Shown here piece after piece: positions 1-6,609 of a stretch of DNA of 11,747 nt. The stretch is from assembly GCA_027065935.1 (NCBI GenBank), contig JAMONI010000180.1, positions 1-11,747 on the forward strand, in the 5' to 3' direction. Under the pieces are notes generated by a model, which saw nothing but the letters and a program-made list of their open reading frames with translations, made no database searches and was not told where the DNA came from. A program made the translations under genes and the position numbers. This DNA comes from Flavobacteriales bacterium (GTDB taxonomy: Bacteria > Bacteroidota > Bacteroidia > Flavobacteriales > Flavobacteriaceae). The first letter of the stretch is position 1. Each line of letters starts with the position of its first letter.

Positions 1-1048
1 TATCCGTTTGGATTTCATTGTCAAAATGCCCGATGTTACATACAATGGCATTATTTTTCATCTTTTCCAGGTGCCGGATGGTGATGACGTCTTTATTTCC
101 GGTTGCGGTAACGAAAATATCCGCCTTATCCACGACCTCTTCCACGGTTTTTACTTCATATCCTTCCATAGCCGCTTGCAGTGCGCAAATCGGGTCGATT
201 TCGGTAACGATTACTTTGGCACCGTAATTTTTCAATGCTTGAGCCGATCCTTTACCCACCTCTCCGTATCCGCACACCACGGCCGTTTTTCCGGCAATCA
301 TCACATCGGTGGCGCGTTTAATTCCGTCGATTAAGGATTCGCGACAGCCGTATAGATTATCGAACTTGGATTTGGTCACGGAATCATTCACATTGATTGC
401 GGGGAAGAGTAATTTTCCTTTTTCAAACCTTTCGTAAAGCCGGTGTACGCCGGTAGTGGTTTCTTCCGAAACGCCTTTTATGTGCGGCACGATCCGGTGC
501 CATTTTCCGGGCTCGTTTTGAAGGGTATCTTTCAATTTATTGAGCAGTTCGCGTTCATCTTCACTGCCGGGTTCTTTTTCCAAAACCGAAGGATTATTTT
601 CGGCTTCGTAGCCCAAATGAATCATAAGCGTGGCGTCACCGCCGTCGTCAATGATGAGGTCGGGTCCGCTACCGTCGGGCCAGGTGAGGGCTTTTTCGGT
701 GGCCCACCAATACTCGGCCAAGGTCTCGCCTTTCCATGCAAATACGGGAATGCCCGCTTTAGCTATGGCTGCGGCGGCGTGATCTTGCGTGGAATAAATG
801 TTACAACTTGCCCAACGTACATCGGCGCCGAGTTCCACCAAAGTTTCAATCAATACGGCCGTTTGGACGGTCATATGAAGCGACCCGGTAATTTTGGCGC
901 CTTTTAAAGGTTTTTGATTGCCGTATTTTTTTCGCAATGCCATCAATCCCGGCATTTCGGCTTCCGCCAATTTTATTTCTTTTCTTCCCCAATCGGCAAG
1001 GGAAAGGTCTTTAACTTTAAAATCGTCGTGAAGTACTGTATCGGCCAT
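1..1048 (-). CDS. ahcY: Adenosylhomocysteinase (S-adenosyl-L-homocysteine hydrolase), C-terminus cut off by window edge
   Basis: This cytosolic NAD-dependent enzyme reversibly splits S-adenosylhomocysteine into adenosine and homocysteine, removing the inhibitory product of methyltransferases. Reading the minus strand from ATG at 1048 gives 349 uninterrupted codons that run off position 1 without a stop. Visible family features are GSLHMT (residues 55-60, substrate-site His58), the DDGGD segment near 134-138, ETTTGVHR (196-203), [11 protein letters not shown] (221-231, containing the catalytic Lys and Asp), the Rossmann NAD loop GYGEVGKG (260-267) and IGHFDNEI (339-346). The roughly 40-residue insert at 150-190 is the one found in the long bacterial and plant forms. 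About 80-120 C-terminal residues should lie beyond the window. The gene begins 111 bases downstream of the 62-residue gene on the same strand; I see no SAH riboswitch or clear promoter in that gap. The identification is very secure. Confidence 0.97.
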   Translation of the reverse strand, partial: MADTVLHDDFKVKDLSLADWGRKEIKLAEAEMPGLMALRKKYGNQKPLKGAKITGSLHMTVQTAVLIETLVELGADVRWASCNIYSTQDHAAAAIAKAGIPVFAWKGETLAEYWWATEKALTWPDGSGPDLIIDDGGDATLMIHLGYEAENNPSVLEKEPGSEDERELLNKLKDTLQNEPGKWHRIVPHIKGVSEETTTGVHRLYERFEKGKLLFPAINVNDSVTKSKFDNLYGCRESLIDGIKRATDVMIAGKTAVVCGYGEVGKGSAQALKNYGAKVIVTEIDPICALQAAMEGYEVKTVEEVVDKADIFVTATGNKDVITIRHLEKMKNNAIVCNIGHFDNEIQTD

Positions 1049-1159
1049 AAGAAATTCTTTTGGGTAAAAATAATTGAAAAATGGAAGACGGAAAAATCCG
1101 GGCTCGTAATAGGTATCCTCTGTTAATTTTTGAGATAATACGATAAAATAATTTTGCTT

Positions 1160-1348
1160 TTAAATGTCTTTCGTGTTATCGATTTCAAAGGCTTCATCCG
1201 CTTCCTTCCAACTGTTTAGATTCATTAACAACTCATCCTTATTAATTTCCAATTTACGCGCTTTGGCAATAGCTTCTTCTTCACTTTTCGCCTCAACTTC
1301 ATAAGTGCAAAAAGTGGTGAAATAAATTATTACATCATACTTTTTCAT
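1160..1348 (-). CDS. Small hypothetical protein (62 residues), faintly DpnD/PcfM-like
   Basis: I do not recognise this protein with certainty. It is a soluble, acidic 62-residue product with no signal peptide or membrane segment. Its start, MKKYDVIIYFTTF, suggests a beta strand. YEVEAKSEEEAIAKARKL (residues 16-33) looks like a second strand followed by a helix. This strand / 'V-A-S-EEA' / helix pattern recalls small DpnD/PcfM-type proteins, but that is an impression and not a match. Support for coding comes from the ordered amino acid pattern, the ATG followed by two AAA codons typical of Bacteroidota starts, and its placement in an otherwise empty gap on the strand of both neighbours. It lies 94 bases after the DUF2797 gene and 111 bases before ahcY, so it may be a single-gene unit. 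The AT-rich upstream region has no obvious Shine-Dalgarno, which is normal for this phylum. Confidence 0.7.
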   Translation of the reverse strand: MKKYDVIIYFTTFCTYEVEAKSEEEAIAKARKLEINKDELLMNLNSWKEADEAFEIDNTKDI

Positions 1349-1442
1349 AATTGATATGTTTTTGATTATTTGTTACAATTAACCAAAATAAAAAACCAAC
1401 TTGTCCGCATAAATGTTGATTCAACCCGTTAAACGAAAAACT

Positions 1443-2234
1443 TCACAACTTTATTTCCACCACATACCCCTCGTGATTACGCACATTCAACACCCTTCCG
1501 TCATCAAAAATCAAATATTGACCTTTGATGCCTGCCAACCGGCCCGAAAAAGATTTTTGTTTATCCAACTTGACGGAAGTTATCCGGGACGGATACGACA
1601 GCACGGGATATCGAAAACGAAACGACAACGGACTTTCCAATAGATAATCATAAGTTTCTTCGGGAATGTATGCTTTGAGCTCTTCATAAGTTTCGGTCAA
1701 GCTACCTTCGGTAATTCGCTCCGTCAGCATTTGGCGCCATCCGGTTTTATCGTTTACGTGAGCCTTGAGCGCCACTTCGGTAATGCCGGCCAAGTAGCGG
1801 TTGGGCGTTTGCATAATTACCAAAGCTTCGTCGGCACCTTGGTCGATCCAACGGTTGGGCGCTTGGCTTTTTCGGGTTACGCCCACCTTTATGCCCGATG
1901 TTTTAGCCAAGTAAACATAATGGGGTTGCAATTGCATTCGCTTTTCAAATGTTAAGTCGCGGTCTTCGATATCCTCGTGCGCTTTGCTCAATTCGGGATG
2001 CACAATCCAATCGCCTCCGTAAGGGGATTCGAAAAAACATTTTTTGCACATCCCCATCCGGAAAATCGGTTCGTCGCTTCCGCAAACTTTGCATTGATAC
2101 CCCGTATGTTCAAATTCGACAGTCCGGCCGAGCCATTCATTGACCACCAAAAAATCATCGTCCGTATCCAAAAAATATCGTACGGGGTCCGTTGCTTCGG
2201 CGTCCATTTTGGACAAAATCAACTCCGATTTCAT
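1443..2234 (-). CDS. DUF2797 domain protein with a four-cysteine zinc-binding motif
   Basis: This is a 263-residue protein of the DUF2797 family, whose biochemical role is unknown to me. Near the N-terminus CKVC (residues 48-51) and CKKC (63-66) form a probable zinc ribbon or knuckle. The central stretch HYVYLAKTSGIKVGVTRK followed by NRWIDQGA (about 105-134) is the most conserved part of the family. Its YVYLA / KVGVT / RW order resembles the core of GIY-YIG-type nuclease folds; that resemblance is my inference. The C-terminal part (about 205-263) is strand-rich and ends in a small barrel-like segment, GQYLIFDDGRVLNVRNHEG. There is no signal peptide, so it should be cytosolic, perhaps nucleic-acid binding. 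The start ATG at 2234 lies 39 bases from the divergent GH3 start, so the two genes share a very short regulatory region. Confidence 0.88.
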   Translation of the reverse strand: MKSELILSKMDAEATDPVRYFLDTDDDFLVVNEWLGRTVEFEHTGYQCKVCGSDEPIFRMGMCKKCFFESPYGGDWIVHPELSKAHEDIEDRDLTFEKRMQLQPHYVYLAKTSGIKVGVTRKSQAPNRWIDQGADEALVIMQTPNRYLAGITEVALKAHVNDKTGWRQMLTERITEGSLTETYEELKAYIPEETYDYLLESPLSFRFRYPVLSYPSRITSVKLDKQKSFSGRLAGIKGQYLIFDDGRVLNVRNHEGYVVEIKL

Positions 2235-2257
2235 ATTATTTTCCTAATTTTATCGAC

Positions 2258-2265
2258 TAAATATA
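2258..2265 (-). promoter_or_regulatory. Candidate -7 box (TATATTTA) for the DUF2797 gene
   Basis: On the minus strand TATATTTA lies 23 bases before the DUF2797 start. It matches the Bacteroidota -7 consensus TAnnTTTG at all but the last position. No TTG at the expected -33 distance is visible, so the call is weak. The same octamer in the same flanking context (TTTTCG before it) occurs upstream of the exonuclease gene at 8639-8646. Confidence 0.35.
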
Positions 2266-2273
2266 CGAAAAGA

Positions 2274-3800
2274 ATGCTTTCTCCCCTCATCAACAAACTG
2301 ATACAATTTTTTACCGCCCACCGGCGCAAACGTATTGAGAAAAATTATTTTCAACATCCGGTCGATACGCAATTAAACGAACTCAAAAAATTACTTCACT
2401 CGGCTCGAAAAACGGAAATCGGCGGAAAATACGGTTTTCATTCCATACGCCGTTACCGTGATTTTGCCGACCGGGTGCCATTGCACGATTATGCCGCCAT
2501 CCAATCCGATATCGAACGTATGATGAACGGAGAAAGCGACGTTTTGTGGCCCGGGCGTATCCAATGGTTTGCCCAATCGAGCGGGACCACTTCGAGCCGG
2601 AGCAAGTTTATTCCCGTTTCGGACGACATGTTGGAAAAAAATCATTTTCAAGGCGGAAAGGACCTGATTATGTTTTATCTGGAGAACGTCCCCGGTGCCA
2701 AATTTCTCGGCGGCAAATCCCTCAAACTGGGCGGCACGGTCAAGCACGATAAAAAGCGCAACATTTTCGTGGGTGACCTGTCGGGCATTATGATTAACCG
2801 ATTGCCGTTCTGGGCCGACTATCAAAGCGTTCCGGACGAAGAAATCGCCCTCATTCCCGACTGGCAAGACAAAATAAACCGGATTACGGAAATCGCAGTC
2901 CGGCAAGACATCAGATCGTTGGTGGGCATTCCTTCTTGGTTTCAAACCCTGCTTACCGGTATATTGGACAAACATAACAAGAAAAACATCAAAGAAATTT
3001 GGCCGAATTTGGAAGTGTTTTTTCACGGAGGCATTCATTTTGAGCCTTACCGGGAAGGATTTAAAAAACTCATGGGGGCGAATGACATACATTACATGGA
3101 AGTTTACAATGCCTCGGAAGGGTTTTTCGGCCTGCAAGACGATTTGAGCGAAAACCGTTTCCTTTTGATGTTGGACTACCTGAACTTTTTTGAATTTATC
3201 CCTATGGATGCATTCGACGGTGTGCACTCCAAAAAAGTTCTCCCCCTGGAAGAAGTCAAGCCGGGAGTCAATTACGCTTTGGTCATCAGCAACGCATCGG
3301 GACTGTGGCGTTACATCATCGGCGACACCATACAATTTACCTCGGTGTTTCCGTTTAAGTTTATCATTACCGGGCGCACCAAACATTTTATAAACATCGT
3401 GGGCGAAGAAGTCATTGTGGATAACGCCGAAAAAGCCCTTCGTCAAGCCTCCGAAAAACACCGCATAACGGTTATCGACTATACCGTAGCGCCGGTTTTT
3501 ATGCAAGACAACGAAAAAGCCGCCCACGAATGGATGATCGAGTTCGACCGGCCTCCGGCCGACATTGCGGCCTTTACGTTAGACTTGGACAGGGCCCTGC
3601 AACAAATCAACTCGGATTACGAGGTCAAAAGAACCAATGACATTTCCCTCAAAATGCCCGTGATACACATTGCCCGCAAAGGCCTGTTTGAAGATTGGCT
3701 GGCCCGGCACGGCAAACTGGGCGGCCAACACAAAGTGCCGCGCCTGTCACAAGATCGAAAACTGATGGAAGAACTATTACAAATGAACGCCCCGGAATAA
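2274..3800 (+). CDS. GH3 auxin-responsive promoter family protein (acyl-adenylate-forming enzyme)
   Basis: This 508-residue protein belongs to the GH3 branch of the ANL adenylating superfamily. Plant members conjugate hormones (jasmonate, indoleacetate) to amino acids through an acyl-AMP intermediate; the substrate of the bacterial members is not established. Visible nucleotide-binding motifs are SSGTTSSRSKFIP (residues 102-114, P-loop-like), YNASEGFFG (278-286), LWRYIIGDTIQF (344-355) and ITGRTKHFIN (365-374, hinge before the C-terminal cap domain). The length fits bacterial GH3 proteins. I chose ATG 2274 because it gives the N-terminus MLSPLINKLIQFF; the reading frame is open back to 1977, but that extension is antisense to the DUF2797 gene and looks non-coding. 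It is divergent from DUF2797 across 39 bases, a pairing I recall from other Bacteroidota. No signal peptide is visible, so it is probably cytosolic. Confidence 0.94.
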   Translation: MLSPLINKLIQFFTAHRRKRIEKNYFQHPVDTQLNELKKLLHSARKTEIGGKYGFHSIRRYRDFADRVPLHDYAAIQSDIERMMNGESDVLWPGRIQWFAQSSGTTSSRSKFIPVSDDMLEKNHFQGGKDLIMFYLENVPGAKFLGGKSLKLGGTVKHDKKRNIFVGDLSGIMINRLPFWADYQSVPDEEIALIPDWQDKINRITEIAVRQDIRSLVGIPSWFQTLLTGILDKHNKKNIKEIWPNLEVFFHGGIHFEPYREGFKKLMGANDIHYMEVYNASEGFFGLQDDLSENRFLLMLDYLNFFEFIPMDAFDGVHSKKVLPLEEVKPGVNYALVISNASGLWRYIIGDTIQFTSVFPFKFIITGRTKHFINIVGEEVIVDNAEKALRQASEKHRITVIDYTVAPVFMQDNEKAAHEWMIEFDRPPADIAAFTLDLDRALQQINSDYEVKRTNDISLKMPVIHIARKGLFEDWLARHGKLGGQHKVPRLSQDRKLMEELLQMNAPE

Positions 3801-3801
3801 A

Positions 3802-3815
3802 GCCGTCTTTACGGC
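3802..3815 (+). terminator. Short hairpin just after the GH3 stop, possible weak terminator
   Basis: GCCGT (3802-3806) and ACGGC (3811-3815) form a perfect five-base-pair GC-rich stem with a CTTT loop, two bases after the GH3 stop codon. It is followed by GAAAAATTC and not a T-run, so it is not a canonical intrinsic terminator. It may stabilise the mRNA 3' end or be chance. Confidence 0.3.
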
Positions 3816-3844
3816 GAAAAATTCAAAGTCTTCTTTACCTTGTC

Positions 3845-3857
3845 CTTATTTAATAAG
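3845..3857. repeat. 13-base palindrome CTTATTTAATAAG upstream of the rplM promoter
   Basis: CTTATT and AATAAG are perfect inverted copies around one central T. The site ends seven bases upstream of the TGG that would serve as the -33 element of the rplM promoter. It could be a regulator site or an AT-rich upstream element. At this base composition chance is also plausible. Confidence 0.3.
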
Positions 3858-3864
3858 TGAAATG

Positions 3865-3894
3865 TGGAAATAAATAAAAAAATCCATATATTTG
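3865..3894 (+). promoter_or_regulatory. Bacteroidota-type promoter for the rplM-rpsI-rpsB-tsf cluster
   Basis: TATATTTG (3887-3894) is an exact match to the Bacteroidota -7 consensus TAnnTTTG used by the primary sigma factor of this phylum. TGG at 3865-3867 stands 19 bases upstream in the place of the TTG -33 element, one mismatch away. The box ends 25 bases before the rplM start, implying a short leader. It lies in the only gap between GH3 and rplM and points into the translation cluster. It is the best promoter in the window. Confidence 0.75.
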
Positions 3895-3919
3895 CACGCC
3901 GAATTAAAACATAAACAAC

Positions 3920-4375
3920 GTGAATACATTAAGTTATAAGACCAAATCAACCCGAAAGGAAGACGTCACCCATGACTGGCTGTTGGTTGATGCCGAAGGA
4001 CAAACCCTCGGACGCTTGGCTTCAAAAGTGGCCAAACTATTGCGCGGAAAACACAAGCCCTGTTTTACGCCCCATATAGATTGCGGCGACCACGTAATAA
4101 TCGTAAATGCCGGAAAAATAAAATTGAGCGGTAACAAGTGGCAAAAGAAAACATATATTTGGCACACGGGTTATCCCGGCGGTCAAAAATCCGTCACGGC
4201 TATCGACTTGTGGAAAAAACATCCTGAAAGATTGGTGGAAAAAGCCGTGAAAGGCATGCTTCCCAAAAACCGGTTGGGACGTCAAATGTACCGCAAACTG
4301 CACGTTTATGCAGGCCCCGAACACAAACATCAGGCACAAGAACCCAAAACATTCGACATAAACAGTTTTAAATAA
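3920..4375 (+). CDS. rplM: 50S ribosomal protein L13 (uL13), GTG start
   Basis: This 151-residue protein of the large ribosomal subunit is an early-assembling 23S rRNA binder. Recognisable family segments are [20 protein letters not shown] (residues 20-39), LRGKHKP followed by the [10 protein letters not shown] block, TGYPGG, and the signature [13 protein letters not shown] leading to [17 protein letters not shown] near the C-terminus. The start is GTG at 3920. It gives the N-terminus MNTLSYKT, which matches the Bacteroidota L13 beginning I know (M-D/N-T-L-S-Y-K-T). No in-frame ATG upstream offers an alternative. It is the first gene of the cluster, and its stop is separated from the rpsI ATG by a single base, implying translational coupling. 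Confidence 0.97.
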   Translation: MNTLSYKTKSTRKEDVTHDWLLVDAEGQTLGRLASKVAKLLRGKHKPCFTPHIDCGDHVIIVNAGKIKLSGNKWQKKTYIWHTGYPGGQKSVTAIDLWKKHPERLVEKAVKGMLPKNRLGRQMYRKLHVYAGPEHKHQAQEPKTFDINSFK

Positions 4376-4376
4376 T

Positions 4377-4763
4377 ATGGACACCATACACACCATAGGA
4401 CGAAGAAAAACTTCGGTAGCCCGTATATTTCTCAAAGAAGGAAACGGAACCATTACGATTAACGGACGTTCGTTCGAAGATTATTTTCCCGTTCTGACAC
4501 ATCGCGTGGACGTATTGAAACCTTTCACGGTCACCGATACCATGGGAAAATACGATGTGCGAATAACCGTCAAAGGCGGCGGAAAATCCGGACAGGCCGG
4601 CGCCATTCGATTGGGTATTGCCCGGGCCTTGTTGGAAGTCAATCCCGAATTCAGAGCCCTGCTCAAACCCGAAGGATTGCTAACGCGCGACCCGAGAATG
4701 GTGGAACGTAAAAAATACGGACGCCCCAAAGCGCGCAAGAAATTCCAATTCTCCAAACGTTAA
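4377..4763 (+). CDS. rpsI: 30S ribosomal protein S9 (uS9)
   Basis: This 128-residue small-subunit protein has a C-terminal tail that reaches the decoding centre and contacts tRNA in the P site. Family hallmarks are [12 protein letters not shown] (residues 6-17), the block [20 protein letters not shown] (66-85), [20 protein letters not shown] (101-120) and the universal C-terminal SKR. The length is standard. It starts one base after the rplM stop, the usual L13-S9 pairing in bacteria, so the two are probably made in matched amounts. A 98-base gap with a predicted RNA structure follows before rpsB. Confidence 0.98.
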   Translation: MDTIHTIGRRKTSVARIFLKEGNGTITINGRSFEDYFPVLTHRVDVLKPFTVTDTMGKYDVRITVKGGGKSGQAGAIRLGIARALLEVNPEFRALLKPEGLLTRDPRMVERKKYGRPKARKKFQFSKR

Positions 4764-4798
4764 TTCATCGAATGAAATATTATACTAACCCCAAAAAC

Positions 4799-4861
4799 TT
4801 AGTTTAGCATCCAAACACGTCGAGTACGTGTTGCTATTCAAAGGAACGTAAACTAAAATCT
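4799..4861 (+). promoter_or_regulatory. Predicted structured mRNA leader of rpsB
   Basis: TTAGTTTA (4799-4806) is perfectly complementary to TAAACTAA (4849-4856), closing a long-range stem that ends five bases before the rpsB start codon. Inside it AACACGT (4814-4820) and ACGTGTT (4826-4832) form a perfect seven-base-pair hairpin with loop CGAGT, possibly extended by AGC (4806-4808) with GCT (4833-4835). A purine-rich AAGGAACG (4841-4848) sits unpaired just before the 3' strand. There is no T-run, so it is not a terminator. In gammaproteobacteria S2 represses its own rpsB-tsf mRNA through the leader; a similar role here is inference. Alternatively TAGTTTAG (4800-4807) could act as a weak -7 box. 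Confidence 0.5.
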
Positions 4862-5701
4862 ATGAAAAAACCCGACATTAAAGAATTACTCGAAGTAGGC
4901 GCACATTTCGGACACCTTACCCGAAAGTGGAACCCTAACATGGCACCGTATATTTACGGACAAAAAAACAAAATTCACATCATCAACCTTCAAAAAACGG
5001 CAGCCAAAATCGAAGATGCGCAAAAATTCCTAAAAAATTTGGCCAAGACCGGTAGAAAGATTTTGTATGTTTCTACCAAAAAACAAGCTAAAGACATCAT
5101 CGCAAAAAAAGCGCAAGACGTTAAGATGCCTTACATTGCCGAACGTTGGCCGGGCGGCATGCTTACCAACTTCATTACCATACGAAAAGCCGTGAAAAAA
5201 ATGGCCAACATCGACAAAATGAAGAGCGACGGCACTTACGACACCCTGTCCAAAAAAGAAAAATTACACTTGGACAGGCTACGCGCCAAATTGGAAAAAA
5301 ACCTCGGCTCCATTGCCGATATGACCCGGTTGCCCGCAGCATTGATCATCGTTGACATCAATAAAGAACACGTAGCGGTAAAAGAAGCCATCAAGTTGGG
5401 CATTCCCGTTGTAGCCATCGTGGATACCAATGCCGACCCCCGACCCATTACCTTCCCCGTTCCCGCCAACGATGACGCTTCCAAATCCATCGAACTGATT
5501 CTCGAATATCTTACCGATGCCATCCGTGAAGGCTTGGAAGAAAGAAAACTCTTAAAGCATAAAGCCGAAGAAGAAAAAGCCGCCCAAGCCGAACCGGAAG
5601 CCGGAGAAAAATCCGAAACAAAGGAAGAAACAAATGATGAAGTAAAAGAAGAAGCTAAAGAAGAAGCAACCGTAGAAGATAAAAACGAAGAAAATCAATA
5701 A
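4862..5701 (+). CDS. rpsB: 30S ribosomal protein S2 (uS2) with a charged C-terminal extension
   Basis: This 279-residue small-subunit protein binds late in 30S assembly near S1 and the mRNA exit side. Conserved segments are ELLEVGAHFGHLTRKWNP (residues 8-25), APYIYGQKNKIHIINL (28-43), ERWPGGMLTNF (94-104), DMTRLPAALIIVDINKEHVA (153-172), and IPVVAIVDTNADP (181-193). The S2 fold ends near residue 228. The last 50 or so residues form a low-complexity K/E-rich tail (EEEKAAQAEPEAGEK and so on), probably disordered, of the kind seen in Flavobacteriia. It is preceded by a structured 98-base gap and followed after 18 bases by tsf, the near-universal rpsB-tsf pairing. The start ATG 4862 gives the standard MKKPDIKELL opening. 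Confidence 0.98.
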   Translation: MKKPDIKELLEVGAHFGHLTRKWNPNMAPYIYGQKNKIHIINLQKTAAKIEDAQKFLKNLAKTGRKILYVSTKKQAKDIIAKKAQDVKMPYIAERWPGGMLTNFITIRKAVKKMANIDKMKSDGTYDTLSKKEKLHLDRLRAKLEKNLGSIADMTRLPAALIIVDINKEHVAVKEAIKLGIPVVAIVDTNADPRPITFPVPANDDASKSIELILEYLTDAIREGLEERKLLKHKAEEEKAAQAEPEAGEKSETKEETNDEVKEEAKEEATVEDKNEENQ

Positions 5702-5719
5702 CAAAAAATAATTCAGGAA

Positions 5720-6547
5720 ATGGCTAAAATAACCGCAGCAGACGTAAATAAACTTAGAAAAATGACCGGTGCGGGAATGATGGATTGTAAAAACGCACTG
5801 GTGGAAGCCGAAGGAGATTTCGATAAAGCAGTGGAAATTCTGCGCAAAAAAGGACAAAAAGTAGCCGCCAAACGCGCCGACCGCGAAAGCTCGGAAGGCG
5901 TAGTGGTCGCCACTCTGAATGACGAAAGAACGCGAGGCGTATTGATTTCACTCAACTGCGAAACCGATTTTGTGGCCAAAAACGAGGACTTTATCAAACT
6001 GGCCGAGCAATTCGGAAAAATCGCTTTGAACTACAACACCAAAGACGAGTTCTTAAATGCACCATTCGACGACAAAATCTCCGTAACCGAAAAAGTGACC
6101 GAACAAACCGGCGTTATCGGTGAAAAAATAGAAATCGGAGCTTTTGAGGCCTTGGAAGGTGCTTATCTCGGATCTTATATCCACTCCAACAAAAAAATCG
6201 GAACTTTGGTGGCCTTCAACAAAAAATCCGGCGGCATTGAAGAAGTGGCCCACGACATCGCCATGCAAGTGGCTGCCATGAGTCCGATTGCTTTGGACGA
6301 AAACAGTGTGCCGAAGGAAATCATCGACAAAGAACTCGAAATCGCCAAAGAACAATTGCGTAATGAAGGCAAACCCGAAAACATGTTGGATAAAATCGCC
6401 CAAGGGAAACTGAAAAAATTCTTCAAAGAAAGCACCTTGGTGAACCAAGCTTTTATCAAAGACAATAAAAAATCGGTAGCCGATTACGTCAAGGAACACG
6501 ACCCCGAACTCCAAATCACGGGCTTTAAGCGTGTAGCTTTGGGATAA
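5720..6547 (+). CDS. tsf: Translation elongation factor Ts
   Basis: EF-Ts is the cytosolic guanine-nucleotide exchange factor that regenerates EF-Tu-GTP during elongation. The protein has 275 residues. The N-terminal UBA-like domain carries the signature LRKMTGAGMMDCKNAL (residues 12-27). The core has the EF-Tu-contacting motif TDFVAKNEDF (82-91), followed by the dimerisation-like repeats and a C-terminal segment with the FKESTLVNQAFIKD element typical of EF-Ts. The length suits the family. It starts 18 bases after rpsB with AGGAA immediately before the ATG, too close to be a useful Shine-Dalgarno. It is the last gene of the translation cluster; a strong terminator begins 25 bases after its stop. 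Confidence 0.98.
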   Translation: MAKITAADVNKLRKMTGAGMMDCKNALVEAEGDFDKAVEILRKKGQKVAAKRADRESSEGVVVATLNDERTRGVLISLNCETDFVAKNEDFIKLAEQFGKIALNYNTKDEFLNAPFDDKISVTEKVTEQTGVIGEKIEIGAFEALEGAYLGSYIHSNKKIGTLVAFNKKSGGIEEVAHDIAMQVAAMSPIALDENSVPKEIIDKELEIAKEQLRNEGKPENMLDKIAQGKLKKFFKESTLVNQAFIKDNKKSVADYVKEHDPELQITGFKRVALG

Positions 6548-6572
6548 CGAATCAACCTAAATCATTTTCTAT

Positions 6573-6609
6573 AAAAAACCGTCCCCCCCCTTTTCGGGCG
6601 GTTTTTTTT
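6573..6609. terminator. Bidirectional intrinsic terminator between tsf and the convergent protease gene
   Basis: AACCGTCC and GGGCGGTT pair with one G-T wobble around a loop containing a C-run and TTTTC. The stem is flanked by an A-run on the left (6573-6578) and eight T's on the right (6602-6609), so it can stop transcription from both sides: tsf on the plus strand and the protease gene on the minus strand. The protease stop codon (6608-6610) lies within the right flank. The upstream arm contains eight consecutive C's (6583-6590), a spot prone to length errors in replication or sequencing, but it is outside coding sequence. Confidence 0.88.

Noticed and set aside
8..1126. Several plus-strand open frames across the left edge
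   Set aside because: They lie opposite ahcY, whose minus-strand frame is uninterrupted and carries all family motifs.
1049..1159. Possible SAH/SAM riboswitch before ahcY
   Set aside because: The 111 bases are AT-rich with only trivial short inverted repeats such as AAGAAATTCTT; I recognise no riboswitch core.
1977..2273. Upstream extension of the GH3 reading frame by 99 codons
   Set aside because: It would run antisense through the start of the DUF2797 gene, lacks domain sense, and GH3 proteins begin at the MLSPLINKL segment.
2391..3527. Long open frame of 378 codons on the minus strand opposite the GH3 gene
   Set aside because: It is a shadow of the GH3 gene: no recognisable domain and a residue mix typical of antisense frames, while the plus strand encodes clear ANL motifs.
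4814..4832. Hairpin between rpsI and rpsB as a terminator
   Set aside because: No T-run follows it, and the following genes belong to the same translation cluster; a leader structure fits better.
6583..6590. Run of eight C's as a phase-variation tract
   Set aside because: It lies in the terminator loop outside any coding region, so a length change would not shift a reading frame.
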